A DNA stretch of 64,000 bases from JBBATK01 sp044228285 (GTDB lineage Bacteria; Bacteroidota; Ignavibacteria; Kapaibacteriales; NICIL-2). Shown in pieces: positions 39,759-48,172 of this stretch. A program made the translations under genes and the position numbers. The first letter of the stretch is position 1. The number at the start of each line of letters is the position of its first letter. The stretch spans positions 186,001 through 250,000 of the forward strand of contig JBGAVD010000001.1 of NCBI GenBank assembly GCA_044228285.1, read 5' to 3'. Below the pieces are notes generated by a model. That model ran no database searches. It had not been told where the DNA came from and saw only the letters and a program-made list of their open reading frames with translations.

Positions 39759-39893
39759 TCCGTTCTTCCGAATGATATGCGGTGATTGAATCACAAAAGC
39801 AAAGCATGCAATTTACAACAAGCTGGCTCAGAGTGCTGGGCTTGATACAGAACTCTGAGCTCACAATTCTGTAGAGACTAACCAGCTGCGCTT

Positions 39894-40508
39894 CTATTTG
39901 GCGCTCTTTGGCAGCTCGTCGGCACTGAACGCTGAGGGCAGCAGATCTTGAACTGTGCATACCATGTGGTGTCCGCTACGCGACATCATCAGCACCAGTG
40001 CGTCTGGACAATAATCGAACAACAGCTGACGGCAGGCACCACATGGACTGATGGCTGTATCGGTGTCTGCGCTAACTGCCAAGGCTACAATATTGGTTTT
40101 ACCTTGCGAAAAAGCTGAGACGAGAGCCGAGCGTTCGGCACAGATGGTGAGGCCATAGCTGCTGGATTCAACATTCACCCCAGGCACGATACTACCGTCT
40201 GCACAGAGGACAGCAGCACCTACAGCAAAGTGCGAGTAGGGAGCTTTGGCGTGCTTTCTGACCTTCATCGCTTCCGTGCAGAGCTTTTTTATGATTGGAC
40301 TTTGCAGGGCACGTAGACCAGCGTCGGCTGTTCCTGCTCTCTTCTTTGTGCTCAGCACATCAGTGCTGTAGTCGAGGTTAAGAGCTTGTTTGAAAGCCAG
40401 AACCTGCTTCTGAGCGGCGCTAGGGAGGTTTTTTGGTGCGGTTGACGCATTGCGTTTTAACCCTTGAATGCTAGAGGAGGTTTTTGGACGCGTTGTGTTT
40501 TTTTTCAT
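39894..40508 (-). CDS. cdd: Cytidine deaminase with N-terminal extension
   Basis: A 204-residue protein; residues about 71-195 are a zinc-dependent cytidine deaminase. ICAERSALV supplies the Cys ligand and catalytic glutamate, and SPCGACRQL the other two cysteines. It converts cytidine or deoxycytidine to uridine for salvage. About 70 residues precede the domain, rich in Lys, Ser and Thr (MKKNTTRPKTSSS start), with no signal peptide or known fold. Starts further upstream are open too but less convincing. It precedes the split metH on the same strand. Confidence 0.9.
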   Translation of the reverse strand: MKKNTTRPKTSSSIQGLKRNASTAPKNLPSAAQKQVLAFKQALNLDYSTDVLSTKKRAGTADAGLRALQSPIIKKLCTEAMKVRKHAKAPYSHFAVGAAVLCADGSIVPGVNVESSSYGLTICAERSALVSAFSQGKTNIVALAVSADTDTAISPCGACRQLLFDYCPDALVLMMSRSGHHMVCTVQDLLPSAFSADELPKSAK

Positions 40509-40858
40509 TACAGGGCGTGCTTTTCTGGCCAAAATATGAGTTGAGCTTGGTTTGTGTGTGTCCTGCCCCAAGCGAAGTGTGTACGAAACTACGTTGAAAA
40601 GAGCCTGAAAGGCTGTTTATGTATGGTGGAGGAGGTGGTTCGTACACGAAGAGTAGGTGCTCTGTCGTTTGTTGTAAACGGAGTCCCAAGCCTAGTATCT
40701 TCATTCGAAAGCCCTGAGAAGGATCAGTATTGCGTTACTTGGAGATTCCGATTGGTCCATGCCTGAAACCTTCTGGACAAAGGGGGTTTATTCTTGGTGG
40801 ACGGCTGTTGAACCCGTTATATATTTGTTGAGAACGACAAAACCACAACCCTAAGCCC
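40509..40858. other. Divergent intergenic region between cdd and the subtilase
   Basis: About 350 bases. Small open frames here are unsupported. A candidate -7 element for the subtilase gene lies at 40820. Confidence 0.55.
40820..40827 (+). promoter_or_regulatory. Candidate -7 element of the subtilase gene
   Basis: TATATTTG matches TAnnTTTG and ends 31 bp before the ATG. A TTG at 40794 is 23 nt upstream, slightly longer than the usual 19-21. Confidence 0.4.
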
Positions 40859-43777
40859 ATGAAACACGTTGCGAGAATTGCTCTCGGTATTATGTTTTTT
40901 GTCTCTTTTGCCCTTCAGGTGCAAGCAGAGAAGTCATCATCCTATGTTGCAGGAACCTTCATTCTGAAGTTCCGTGCGCAGTCGGACCAGTACCAAAGCT
41001 GGGTCGCATCGGGTCGTGCGACAGAGATTCCGGAGTTGACCGCTCTGGTTGGACATCATCAGTCTAAAGGGTACTTGAGCGATGGTACTCTGCGCTTGCT
41101 TGCCAAGCGTTATCATCAGCAGATGACGACTTTTTCCGTCGACAATCCTATCAGCTCCTTGCAACAAGTGGCTGTCGTCCAAGCCAATGATTGTTTGAAC
41201 CTCTCACTTCTCGTTCAAAAAATCAATAAACTTGACTTTGTTGAATATGCCGAGTTAATGCCTGAGCGACACGTGTTTTCGACGCCGAACGACACCTTGT
41301 TTTCAGACATCGGACAGTACTTTGTAAGAACAACACGAGCGGTCGACGCGTGGGACTTGATTCCTACTGACGCCAGCGTGATGATTGCTATTGTTGATAC
41401 CGGTGTTGATTATACTCATGAAGACTTAAAAGACGTCGTCTACACAAATGAAGGCGAAACAGGCAAGGACGCACAAGGCAAAGACAAGAAGTCTAATGGC
41501 ATCGACGATGACAACAATGGCTTTGTCGATGATTGGCACGGATGGGATTTTGCTGGGGCTTTTTCTGGTTCACCGCAAGACAACGATCCCATACCAGGTT
41601 ATAGTCATGGAACACACTGTGCTGGAATTGCCGGTGCTAGCGTAAACAATAAAAAGGGTATAGCCGGTACCTGCAATCGTGCTCGAATCTTGCCGGTAAA
41701 AATTGGGACAAACAATTCTGAACTGATTAATTCTTACGAAGGCATTGCATACGCAGCTGGAATGGGTGCTCCTGTCATTAGCTGCAGTTGGGGTGGCTTC
41801 AATTCGTCTCGTGCTGAACAGGAGGTCGTTAGTGCCGCGACAGCATTGGGTTCGCTTGTTGTGGTTGCTGCTGGCAACAATGGTCTAGATATAGAGTTTT
41901 TCCCAGCCGCCTATAAGAATGTCTTAGCAGTTGCTTCTGTTGGTGGTAACGATTCACGATCAACCTTCTCTAATTATGGTTCACACATTGGTGTGAGCGC
42001 TCCTGGCTCACGGATATTGTCTACTATTCCTGGAAATTTCTATGACTACATGGATGGTACATCCATGGCAGCACCTTGCGTTGCCGGTGTAGCAGGCTTA
42101 GTTCACATGAAGTATCCAAGCTACAGCCCACTGCAGAAATCCGCTATCATTCGTGCCACAGCAGACAATATCGATAACAAGCTGGGTAACCGTGATCAGA
42201 ACTGGATGTACAAACTTGGTGGTAGAGTCAATGCGTTCAAAGCGCTCACTGTCACTACTTCGCGTTTGGCTGAGATGCTAACTGCAGTCGTAACTGATGT
42301 TGATGGTGACGGATTGTTCGCCATCGGCGACACATTGAACATGGATGTTCAGATACAGAACTTGCTTGCTCCGCTTGGTAATGCACGCCTTAAAGTGGTA
42401 CCGAACTCCAATTCTCCATGGGTGAAGATTAAGGATAGTATTCAAGTAGTAGGTGCAATGACGCAGAATCAAATCGCGTCAGTTGCGAAAAAGTTCAGCT
42501 GTGTTATTCCGCCAAGCACACCAGAAAACTCGGTTTTGATGTTTGATGTCACCATATACGATGATACCACTGTGGTTGGTCGTAGCTCTTTCAGCACCGT
42601 TGTTGTACCAACCTATCGCACACTCCGAAATAACAACATCACCCTTACAGTAAATAGTCGCGGAAACTTCGGTTTCAATGATTACTCTTCGAACTTCCAA
42701 GGTGAGGGCATGAAGTACAAAGGTTCAACGAGCTTCATGTTTGAGTCTGGATTGATGATTGCCCGAAACGCTAACCGTGTCTTTAACGTTGTTCGTGGTG
42801 ATCCTTCGTCAAACCAAGATAGTGGGCTCGTGCGGAGTGGCTCCGCTACTCTCACAGTTCCTGGAATCTTAGCGAACACCCAATGTACAGCCTCATTCAA
42901 AACTCGAACTACTGGCTCAGGGGCAGATTTGCCGATTTCAATTGTGCAGAATGTTCTGCAGAACACCGGGAATGGAAAAGACGACTTTGTTATTAGTACG
43001 TATGACTTGCAGAACACCGGGGAAAGCGCTATTCAACAATTGTATTGCGGGATCTATAGTGACTGGGACATAGACCAGTCAGGAAGACAGAATCTAGCGG
43101 TGTATGACTCTACCTTGGGCTTTTACTATGTTCAGGCTATGGGCCGTAGTGGTCTGCCTTGGGTAGGTATGCAGTTGTTGAGCGAGCAGCCGCTCAATAT
43201 CTATATGATGGATAATGATGGCGTTACGAACGACAACATTGGAGTCTATGATAACTACACCGCAGGCGAAAAGTTTGCGACCATGAGTAGTGGGGTAGCC
43301 CGTACCCGCTCGAACATCACCGACGTCTCTGCAGTCATTGGCGCAGGTCCCTTCAATATTCCTGCTGGTGGCACCGTTCAGGTTGCCTTCAGTATTCTGG
43401 CAGGGCAAAACCTCGAAGACCTGAAAAACGCCGCAAAAGCCGCAAAAAGCAGCTTTTCGACCGGTGTTGAAGCTGAGATTGGGCACCAGTCCAGTACAAA
43501 ACTCCAGGTTGTACCAAATCCTATGAATTCATCTGGGGCAAAGATTCGCTATACCTTGGCTGAGGAATCAGTTGTGAGTTGTGAGTTGATTGACCTTTTG
43601 GGCAACACCGTGCAAATTCTTGCAAAAAATGAGTTTCAATTTGCAGGAACGCATATATTTGCACTGAATTCGATGGGCACTGGAGATAACGGAACGGCAA
43701 TTGGAAGGGGAACGTATTTCGTCCGCCTCACAACCCAACATGGAATGTTCGTCGAACCTTGTATTGTTTTACCTTAA
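40859..43777 (+). CDS. Secreted subtilisin-like serine protease with type IX sorting domain
   Basis: A 972-residue S8 protease. After a signal peptide (cleavage near QVQAE) comes a propeptide of about 115 residues. The catalytic triad is Asp180 (AIVDTGVDYTHEDL), His250 (SHGTHCAG) and Ser402 (DGTSMAAPCVAG), with oxyanion Asn340 (VAAGNN). A calcium-type loop NGIDDDNNGFVDD lies at 213-225. Residues about 470-880 form beta-rich domains of unknown role. The end (about 895-972) is a type IX sorting domain with VVPNPMNSSGAKIRY and GTYFVRL. It should act outside the cell, degrading protein. The histone-H1-like gene follows after 15 bp. Confidence 0.95.
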   Translation: MKHVARIALGIMFFVSFALQVQAEKSSSYVAGTFILKFRAQSDQYQSWVASGRATEIPELTALVGHHQSKGYLSDGTLRLLAKRYHQQMTTFSVDNPISSLQQVAVVQANDCLNLSLLVQKINKLDFVEYAELMPERHVFSTPNDTLFSDIGQYFVRTTRAVDAWDLIPTDASVMIAIVDTGVDYTHEDLKDVVYTNEGETGKDAQGKDKKSNGIDDDNNGFVDDWHGWDFAGAFSGSPQDNDPIPGYSHGTHCAGIAGASVNNKKGIAGTCNRARILPVKIGTNNSELINSYEGIAYAAGMGAPVISCSWGGFNSSRAEQEVVSAATALGSLVVVAAGNNGLDIEFFPAAYKNVLAVASVGGNDSRSTFSNYGSHIGVSAPGSRILSTIPGNFYDYMDGTSMAAPCVAGVAGLVHMKYPSYSPLQKSAIIRATADNIDNKLGNRDQNWMYKLGGRVNAFKALTVTTSRLAEMLTAVVTDVDGDGLFAIGDTLNMDVQIQNLLAPLGNARLKVVPNSNSPWVKIKDSIQVVGAMTQNQIASVAKKFSCVIPPSTPENSVLMFDVTIYDDTTVVGRSSFSTVVVPTYRTLRNNNITLTVNSRGNFGFNDYSSNFQGEGMKYKGSTSFMFESGLMIARNANRVFNVVRGDPSSNQDSGLVRSGSATLTVPGILANTQCTASFKTRTTGSGADLPISIVQNVLQNTGNGKDDFVISTYDLQNTGESAIQQLYCGIYSDWDIDQSGRQNLAVYDSTLGFYYVQAMGRSGLPWVGMQLLSEQPLNIYMMDNDGVTNDNIGVYDNYTAGEKFATMSSGVARTRSNITDVSAVIGAGPFNIPAGGTVQVAFSILAGQNLEDLKNAAKAAKSSFSTGVEAEIGHQSSTKLQVVPNPMNSSGAKIRYTLAEESVVSCELIDLLGNTVQILAKNEFQFAGTHIFALNSMGTGDNGTAIGRGTYFVRLTTQHGMFVEPCIVLP

Positions 43778-43792
43778 TTTTTTGGAGTCTTC

Positions 43793-43981
43793 ATGTCACG
43801 TTTTGAGAGCTTAGTCAACCTCGTACAAAGTTTTGAGGGAGACTTTTCAAAGTTTTACGATAAGGGTAACAAAGCAGCTGGTACCCGTGTGCGTAAACAC
43901 ATGCAGGAACTGCGTAAGGTATGCGCGGACATTCGTACTGAAGTTCAGAATATGAAGAGTACGGAAACGGAAGCAAAGTAA
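43793..43981 (+). CDS. Histone H1-like (Hc1-type) DNA-binding protein
   Basis: A 62-residue protein matching the short Bacteroidota Hc1-like proteins: MSRFESLVNLVQSFE, then DFSKFYDKGNKAAGTRVRKHMQELRKVCADIR. The N-terminal helix pair and basic centre are thought to bind DNA or nucleoid. It is less lysine-rich at the C-terminus than chlamydial Hc1. GGAG precedes the ATG by five bases. It lies 15 bp after the subtilase gene and is closed by a terminator, so it may be read both from that gene and from a promoter I cannot identify. Confidence 0.88.
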   Translation: MSRFESLVNLVQSFEGDFSKFYDKGNKAAGTRVRKHMQELRKVCADIRTEVQNMKSTETEAK

Positions 43982-44000
43982 GCCTTCCTGTAAGAAGTTT

Positions 44001-44032
44001 GAAGCCTGACCTGAAAAGAGTCAGGCTTTTTT
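44001..44032 (+). terminator. Rho-independent terminator
   Basis: AAGCCTGAC pairs with GTCAGGCTT (44002-44010 with 44020-44028), followed by six T including the end of the stem. It closes the subtilase-histone unit. Confidence 0.92.
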
Positions 44033-44057
44033 GTATCTGCTCCCTCTTTTCTTTAAC

Positions 44058-44072
44058 CGGGCCTTCGGCCCG
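44058..44072. repeat. Intergenic hairpin, TTC-loop type
   Basis: CGGGCC-TTC-GGCCCG, six G-C pairs. It precedes TATCCTTCAATG, a phrase also found near 12787. Loop and location resemble the other intergenic hairpins. Confidence 0.5.
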
Positions 44073-44165
44073 CTGTATCCTTCAATGAACGAAGCAAGTC
44101 ACTCTTTTCTTGCGGACTACTCGCAAAGATCCCAGCTTTTGTTCCCCACACGCTATTTTTGAAGG

Positions 44166-45167
44166 ATGGAACGGCAATGGTATAACTTTTTCGCCAAATC
44201 TTCGCCTCAGGCTTCTGCTCTGCTGTCGTTGGTTGCCTGTATCATTCTCGCCGCAAGCGGTATTATGTTAGGATTGACGCAAGACTCGCTTGCGGTTCGA
44301 ACCAACGGTATCGTGGCAGCCATTGATATCGTGAACTCCCTCGTTCTTGTAGCTGCGATCAATCGAAGCATACGCTCGCCAGACTACATCTTCAATTATG
44401 GATATGGTAAGTACGAGAGCTTAGCGCTCCTTCTGAGTGCGACCTTGCTACTGATCACCTTTGGTTTTACGGTCCGACAGTCCTGGGTTGACTACCGTCA
44501 TGGAGTTGTCACACAGAATTACTTGGCACTGTCTATCTATACTGGGCTCTCGCTCCTCTTCGTGCATTCTATTGCACGTATGCAATCTCGAAGAGCAAAG
44601 CGCTACAATATGCCCATGCTGAATTATGATGCAGATGTATGGAGAACTGATACACTCACGGAACTGTCTGTACTCTCAGGTTTGATCTTAGGATGGGTCT
44701 TCTTCCATTTTCATCATACTGCTTACGCTCGCTTTGCAGATGCCCTCAGTGCTTTGGTCGTTCTTGCCCTGGCTTTACGCATTCCACTGCGACATGGCCG
44801 CGATGCGATCAACCAGTTGCTTGACAGAACATTGCCCGACGAGGTTCAATTTGATATTCTGGCAGTTGTCTCCGAGAATATTTCATCGTTTTGCGAGTTC
44901 AAAAACGTACATACTCGACAATCAGGAAAGGACATGTTCGTTGAGATTGATGTGGTTATGCCCTTCGACTACACTTTCGATCAGGCTTATCCGGTAGAGA
45001 AGACCATGCAGGAGTCAATTCAAAAGAAATACAAAAACGCCATAACGCGCATATATGCTATTCCTTGTCCTAGAGACTGCATTCGCGACGGTAAGTGTTA
45101 TTGTCCTGTAAAAATGAAACGCGACCAAGATCAGGCAGCAGCAGCACAGTTGCCAGCTTCTGAATAA
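44166..45167 (+). CDS. Atypical cation diffusion facilitator transporter
   Basis: A 333-residue CDF protein with six membrane helices and a ferredoxin-like cytoplasmic C-terminal domain. Helix 2 reads TNGIVAAIDIVNS and helix 5 region YDADVWRTDTLTE. In canonical CDFs each of these gives two metal ligands (DxxxD and HxxxD); here Asp54 and Asp162 remain but the first ligand of each pair is Val (50 and 158). The C-terminus adds CPRDCIRDGKCYC (Cys301, 305, 311 and 313), a likely metal-binding cluster. Substrate is therefore uncertain. The ruvB gene follows after 14 bp. Confidence 0.85.
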   Translation: MERQWYNFFAKSSPQASALLSLVACIILAASGIMLGLTQDSLAVRTNGIVAAIDIVNSLVLVAAINRSIRSPDYIFNYGYGKYESLALLLSATLLLITFGFTVRQSWVDYRHGVVTQNYLALSIYTGLSLLFVHSIARMQSRRAKRYNMPMLNYDADVWRTDTLTELSVLSGLILGWVFFHFHHTAYARFADALSALVVLALALRIPLRHGRDAINQLLDRTLPDEVQFDILAVVSENISSFCEFKNVHTRQSGKDMFVEIDVVMPFDYTFDQAYPVEKTMQESIQKKYKNAITRIYAIPCPRDCIRDGKCYCPVKMKRDQDQAAAAQLPASE

Positions 45168-45181
45168 TATCTGGATGCTCC

Positions 45182-46207
45182 ATGCAACAACGCCAATCCG
45201 AAATGACCGATACTTCAAAACGTGATGATGAGTTTGATCTCAGCCTGCGGCCATCGCGATTTGATGACTTCAGCGGACAATCCAAAATCGTTGAGAATCT
45301 CAAGATTTACATTAGTGCAGCACTCAAGCGAGGCGAGGCGTTGGATCATGTTCTGCTCACAGGTCCTCCAGGCTTGGGGAAGACTACGCTGAGTTACATC
45401 ATAGCCAAAGAGCTTGGGTCGGAGATCAAAACAACCTCGGGACCGGTACTCGAAAAACCAGGCGACCTTGCTGGCTTGCTTACCAATATGAACGAGGGAG
45501 ATATTCTCTTTATCGATGAGATTCATCGTCTTTCCCCAATCGTTGAAGAGTACCTTTACTCAGCGATGGAGGACTTTCGTCTGGATATCATGATTGATAG
45601 TGGTCCAGCCGCACGTTCTGTTCAGCTCACCGTACCACGCTTCACTCTCATTGGTGCTACCACACGTGCAGGCTCTTTAACTGCGCCGTTGCGCTCCCGT
45701 TTTGGTGTTACGAGTCGCTTGGACTACTATCAACCATCAGAACTCTTTCACATCGTAATGCGCTCAGCGGAAATCCTTGGTGCTGAGATCGAAGATGAAG
45801 GTGCAATCGAGATTTCACGTCGTTCACGTGGTACCCCACGTATCGCCAATCGTCTCCTTCGACGCACGCGCGACTTTGCAGATGTCAAAGGCAATGGTGT
45901 GATCACAAGAGAAATCTCTACCATGGCTCTGGCAGCTTTGGAAGTGGATGAGTATGGCTTCGACGAAATGGATAAGCGTATCCTCCTTTCGATCATCGAG
46001 AAGTTTAGTGGAGGACCTGTAGGGCTGAGTACTCTTGCAGTATCAGTAGGCGAAGAAACGGGAACGATCGAAGAAGTGTACGAACCCTACCTAATCCAGC
46101 AAGGATTTATGCAGCGCACGCCACGCGGACGCGAAGCTACGGATCTGGCGTATCAACACTTTGGTTTGAGTCGTAAAATGCGCAGCCCCAATCTTTTCCA
46201 AGAATAG
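45182..46207 (+). CDS. ruvB: Holliday junction branch migration helicase RuvB
   Basis: The 341-residue AAA+ motor works with RuvA and RuvC in recombination repair. The Walker A motif is GPPGLGKT at 61-68, Walker B IDEIHRL near 111-117, sensor 1 GATTRAG, and the arginine-rich GTPRIANRLLRR region. The C-terminal winged helix ends with GREATDLAYQHFG. A second ATG at 45203 is also possible, since the family core starts after it. It is probably co-transcribed with the CDF gene. Confidence 0.98.
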   Translation: MQQRQSEMTDTSKRDDEFDLSLRPSRFDDFSGQSKIVENLKIYISAALKRGEALDHVLLTGPPGLGKTTLSYIIAKELGSEIKTTSGPVLEKPGDLAGLLTNMNEGDILFIDEIHRLSPIVEEYLYSAMEDFRLDIMIDSGPAARSVQLTVPRFTLIGATTRAGSLTAPLRSRFGVTSRLDYYQPSELFHIVMRSAEILGAEIEDEGAIEISRRSRGTPRIANRLLRRTRDFADVKGNGVITREISTMALAALEVDEYGFDEMDKRILLSIIEKFSGGPVGLSTLAVSVGEETGTIEEVYEPYLIQQGFMQRTPRGREATDLAYQHFGLSRKMRSPNLFQE

Positions 46208-46288
46208 CAAGCTCATTGAACTCACACTCTTTGGAGTTTTCCGCATAGACATCACGGACTCGATTCCTTCTTCACCATCTCGCTTTCT

Positions 46289-46828
46289 ATGAACCGCTGT
46301 ATCTTCTTTGACCGTGACGGTATCGTGAACACGCGATTGATTGACGAGTATGTACGCAGGGTGGAAGACTTCGTCTTTCTTGATGGATTCTTCGAGCTCT
46401 ACCACTTGGTCGTTCAGAACAAGTGGAAGAGAATTGTCGTCACGAATCAACAAGGTGTTGGCAAAGGCCTGATGTCGCTGACTGACCTTGACCTCATCCA
46501 CTCGCACATGCAGCAAGATCTCCAGCAACGTTATGGAGCGGGTTTTGATGCGGTCTATTATTGTACCGAGCTTGCGGAGAGTAAGAGTACCCGACGTAAA
46601 CCAGAGCCGGGCATGATCCTGGAAGCTGCAGAGCGCTTCAGCATAGATTTACCAAACTCTTGGATGATTGGGGACTCTATCTCGGATGTGCAAGCTGGAC
46701 GTCGCGCTGGCACTCATACTATGCTCGTGGGTGAATACTCGAGCTGTGCTGATGCGGATATTATTGTTCCAGACCTTCAAGGAGCATGTGCCTACTTTGT
46801 AGAGCAGAACATTCTCGGTGCAGACTAA
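46289..46828 (+). CDS. HAD-IIIA phosphatase, GmhB/HisB-N-like
   Basis: A 179-residue HAD hydrolase. The nucleophile and acid are Asp8 and Asp10 in FFDRDGIVN; then VVTNQQGVGKG, RRKPEPGM and GDSISDVQAG. This fits D-glycero-D-manno-heptose-1,7-bisphosphate phosphatase (GmhB) or histidinol-phosphatase-like enzymes. The zinc-binding cysteine loop typical of GmhB is missing: after YYCTE comes LAESKSTRRKPEP without further Cys. The heptose role in lipopolysaccharide synthesis is therefore only a possibility. Confidence 0.85.
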   Translation: MNRCIFFDRDGIVNTRLIDEYVRRVEDFVFLDGFFELYHLVVQNKWKRIVVTNQQGVGKGLMSLTDLDLIHSHMQQDLQQRYGAGFDAVYYCTELAESKSTRRKPEPGMILEAAERFSIDLPNSWMIGDSISDVQAGRRAGTHTMLVGEYSSCADADIIVPDLQGACAYFVEQNILGAD

Positions 46829-46861
46829 CGCTTCTAAGCTTGACAAGTATCCTTTAGCGCT

Positions 46862-48172
46862 CTAGACTTCTGATGACTTGTTCGTCTTCGCATTCCGACT
46901 CAACATGCGCAGGGTAGAGTACCCTACTAATGCAATGATTCCTGCCATGACGATCCAGAGCCAGAGTGGATTCTGGAAGAGAGGACCGCTTTCTGTCTTC
47001 GCTTCAGAGCTGCGATCTCTTTCATCGCCCAACTTGAGCTCCGAGCAGCTCTTCGGTATACGATCTGCAAAGGCTTCCAGATCATATTGTGGTGCATTCG
47101 CTGAAGTGCTCCCATACACGAGCGCGAGGCTTGCAATGTTCATTGGCGGAAATCTGGCGATGAGCTCGGATTGAACGCAACGTGCTCGACAGTTTCCAAA
47201 ATGCAATGCCTGATTGTCGTTGTTGTCGACTTCTACCTGCCAATACTGTCCTTTCTCGGTTGTAAAGCGAAAGGTATGTTCATCGCGAGAATACAAGGTT
47301 CCACTATAGACAAGAGTACGCTGAATCACACCGCCGCGCCTGCTTGCAATGGTATCGCCTATACGATAGATTCGAAGCGGCCGGAGATAATCTATCGCAT
47401 CGTTGACAAGGAGTTGAATGCTGCTGAGTGCAACCGAAGTGTTGAATGCAAGATCTATTGTACTCAGTCTTCGTCGCGGATCTATTGTGTGTCCTTGCTT
47501 TGCGATGTGAACGTCATTGTATGCACCAGGGTCATGTACCTCATGCCAACACACAACGCTGTTGGGAGCCTTTGCTGTTGGACTTAAGAGAGTTAGTCGA
47601 AGCAGGCGAAATCGGGTGCTCGGGAAATGTACCGTTGAATAGCAATACGAATAGTAGTCGTTGTCTATGGCAACGATCTGTGCTGAGTCTACTATCGTGT
47701 TCCAAGTCTGCCTGTCATCCGAGCCTTCTACCCGAACGCGATAGTCAAAACTCTGTTCGTCAAAGTCTAGACGGATGGCATTGAGGTCTTGGGCATTGTC
47801 GTTAGCGACCTTAAAGCTCAAACCAGTTGGAATCTTCGACAGATCCACAATGTCTAAATCACGTTCCTCGGTACGGTTTTGCGCAACGCTCGTTCGCAGG
47901 AGATAGGGGATCTCGACCGAGTCACGCTGTGTGCTGAAGGCGATAATGCGCAGGTCGTGAAGCTGTGTTTGACAGCGTGCTACAATGTCCTGAGACAAGC
48001 GAATGCTATGCCACGAAGCTTTCGGTTTCGAAAGTTCTCGCTCATAACGATACGATTGAATCTCGACGGCAGCGTGCATGCGCACAGCGCATGCCGCGAT
48101 GATAAAAAGACATCCTACGATCAGCCATCGAGAACTAGAGTTCTGTGCTCGACTGCGCGTCAGCTTTTTCAT
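46862..48172 (-). CDS. DUF3999-family membrane-anchored protein
   Basis: A 436-residue protein. An N-terminal hydrophobic stretch (about 16-34) is a signal peptide or anchor, a large beta-rich periplasmic part follows, and a second helix near the C-terminus (LWLWIVMAGIIALVGYSTLRML) is followed by a basic tail. This matches DUF3999, often paired with DUF2339. The ATG at 48172 lies inside the end of the DUF2339 gene (38-bp overlap), implying translational coupling. The role is unknown; an envelope function is inferred from the pairing and topology. Confidence 0.82.
   Translation of the reverse strand: MKKLTRSRAQNSSSRWLIVGCLFIIAACAVRMHAAVEIQSYRYERELSKPKASWHSIRLSQDIVARCQTQLHDLRIIAFSTQRDSVEIPYLLRTSVAQNRTEERDLDIVDLSKIPTGLSFKVANDNAQDLNAIRLDFDEQSFDYRVRVEGSDDRQTWNTIVDSAQIVAIDNDYYSYCYSTVHFPSTRFRLLRLTLLSPTAKAPNSVVCWHEVHDPGAYNDVHIAKQGHTIDPRRRLSTIDLAFNTSVALSSIQLLVNDAIDYLRPLRIYRIGDTIASRRGGVIQRTLVYSGTLYSRDEHTFRFTTEKGQYWQVEVDNNDNQALHFGNCRARCVQSELIARFPPMNIASLALVYGSTSANAPQYDLEAFADRIPKSCSELKLGDERDRSSEAKTESGPLFQNPLWLWIVMAGIIALVGYSTLRMLSRNAKTNKSSEV

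Noticed and set aside
39759..39893. Frameshifted or truncated N-terminal half of MetH just upstream
   Set aside because: Only 135 bp separate the gene from cytidine deaminase and no homocysteine- or folate-domain sequence appears in any frame.
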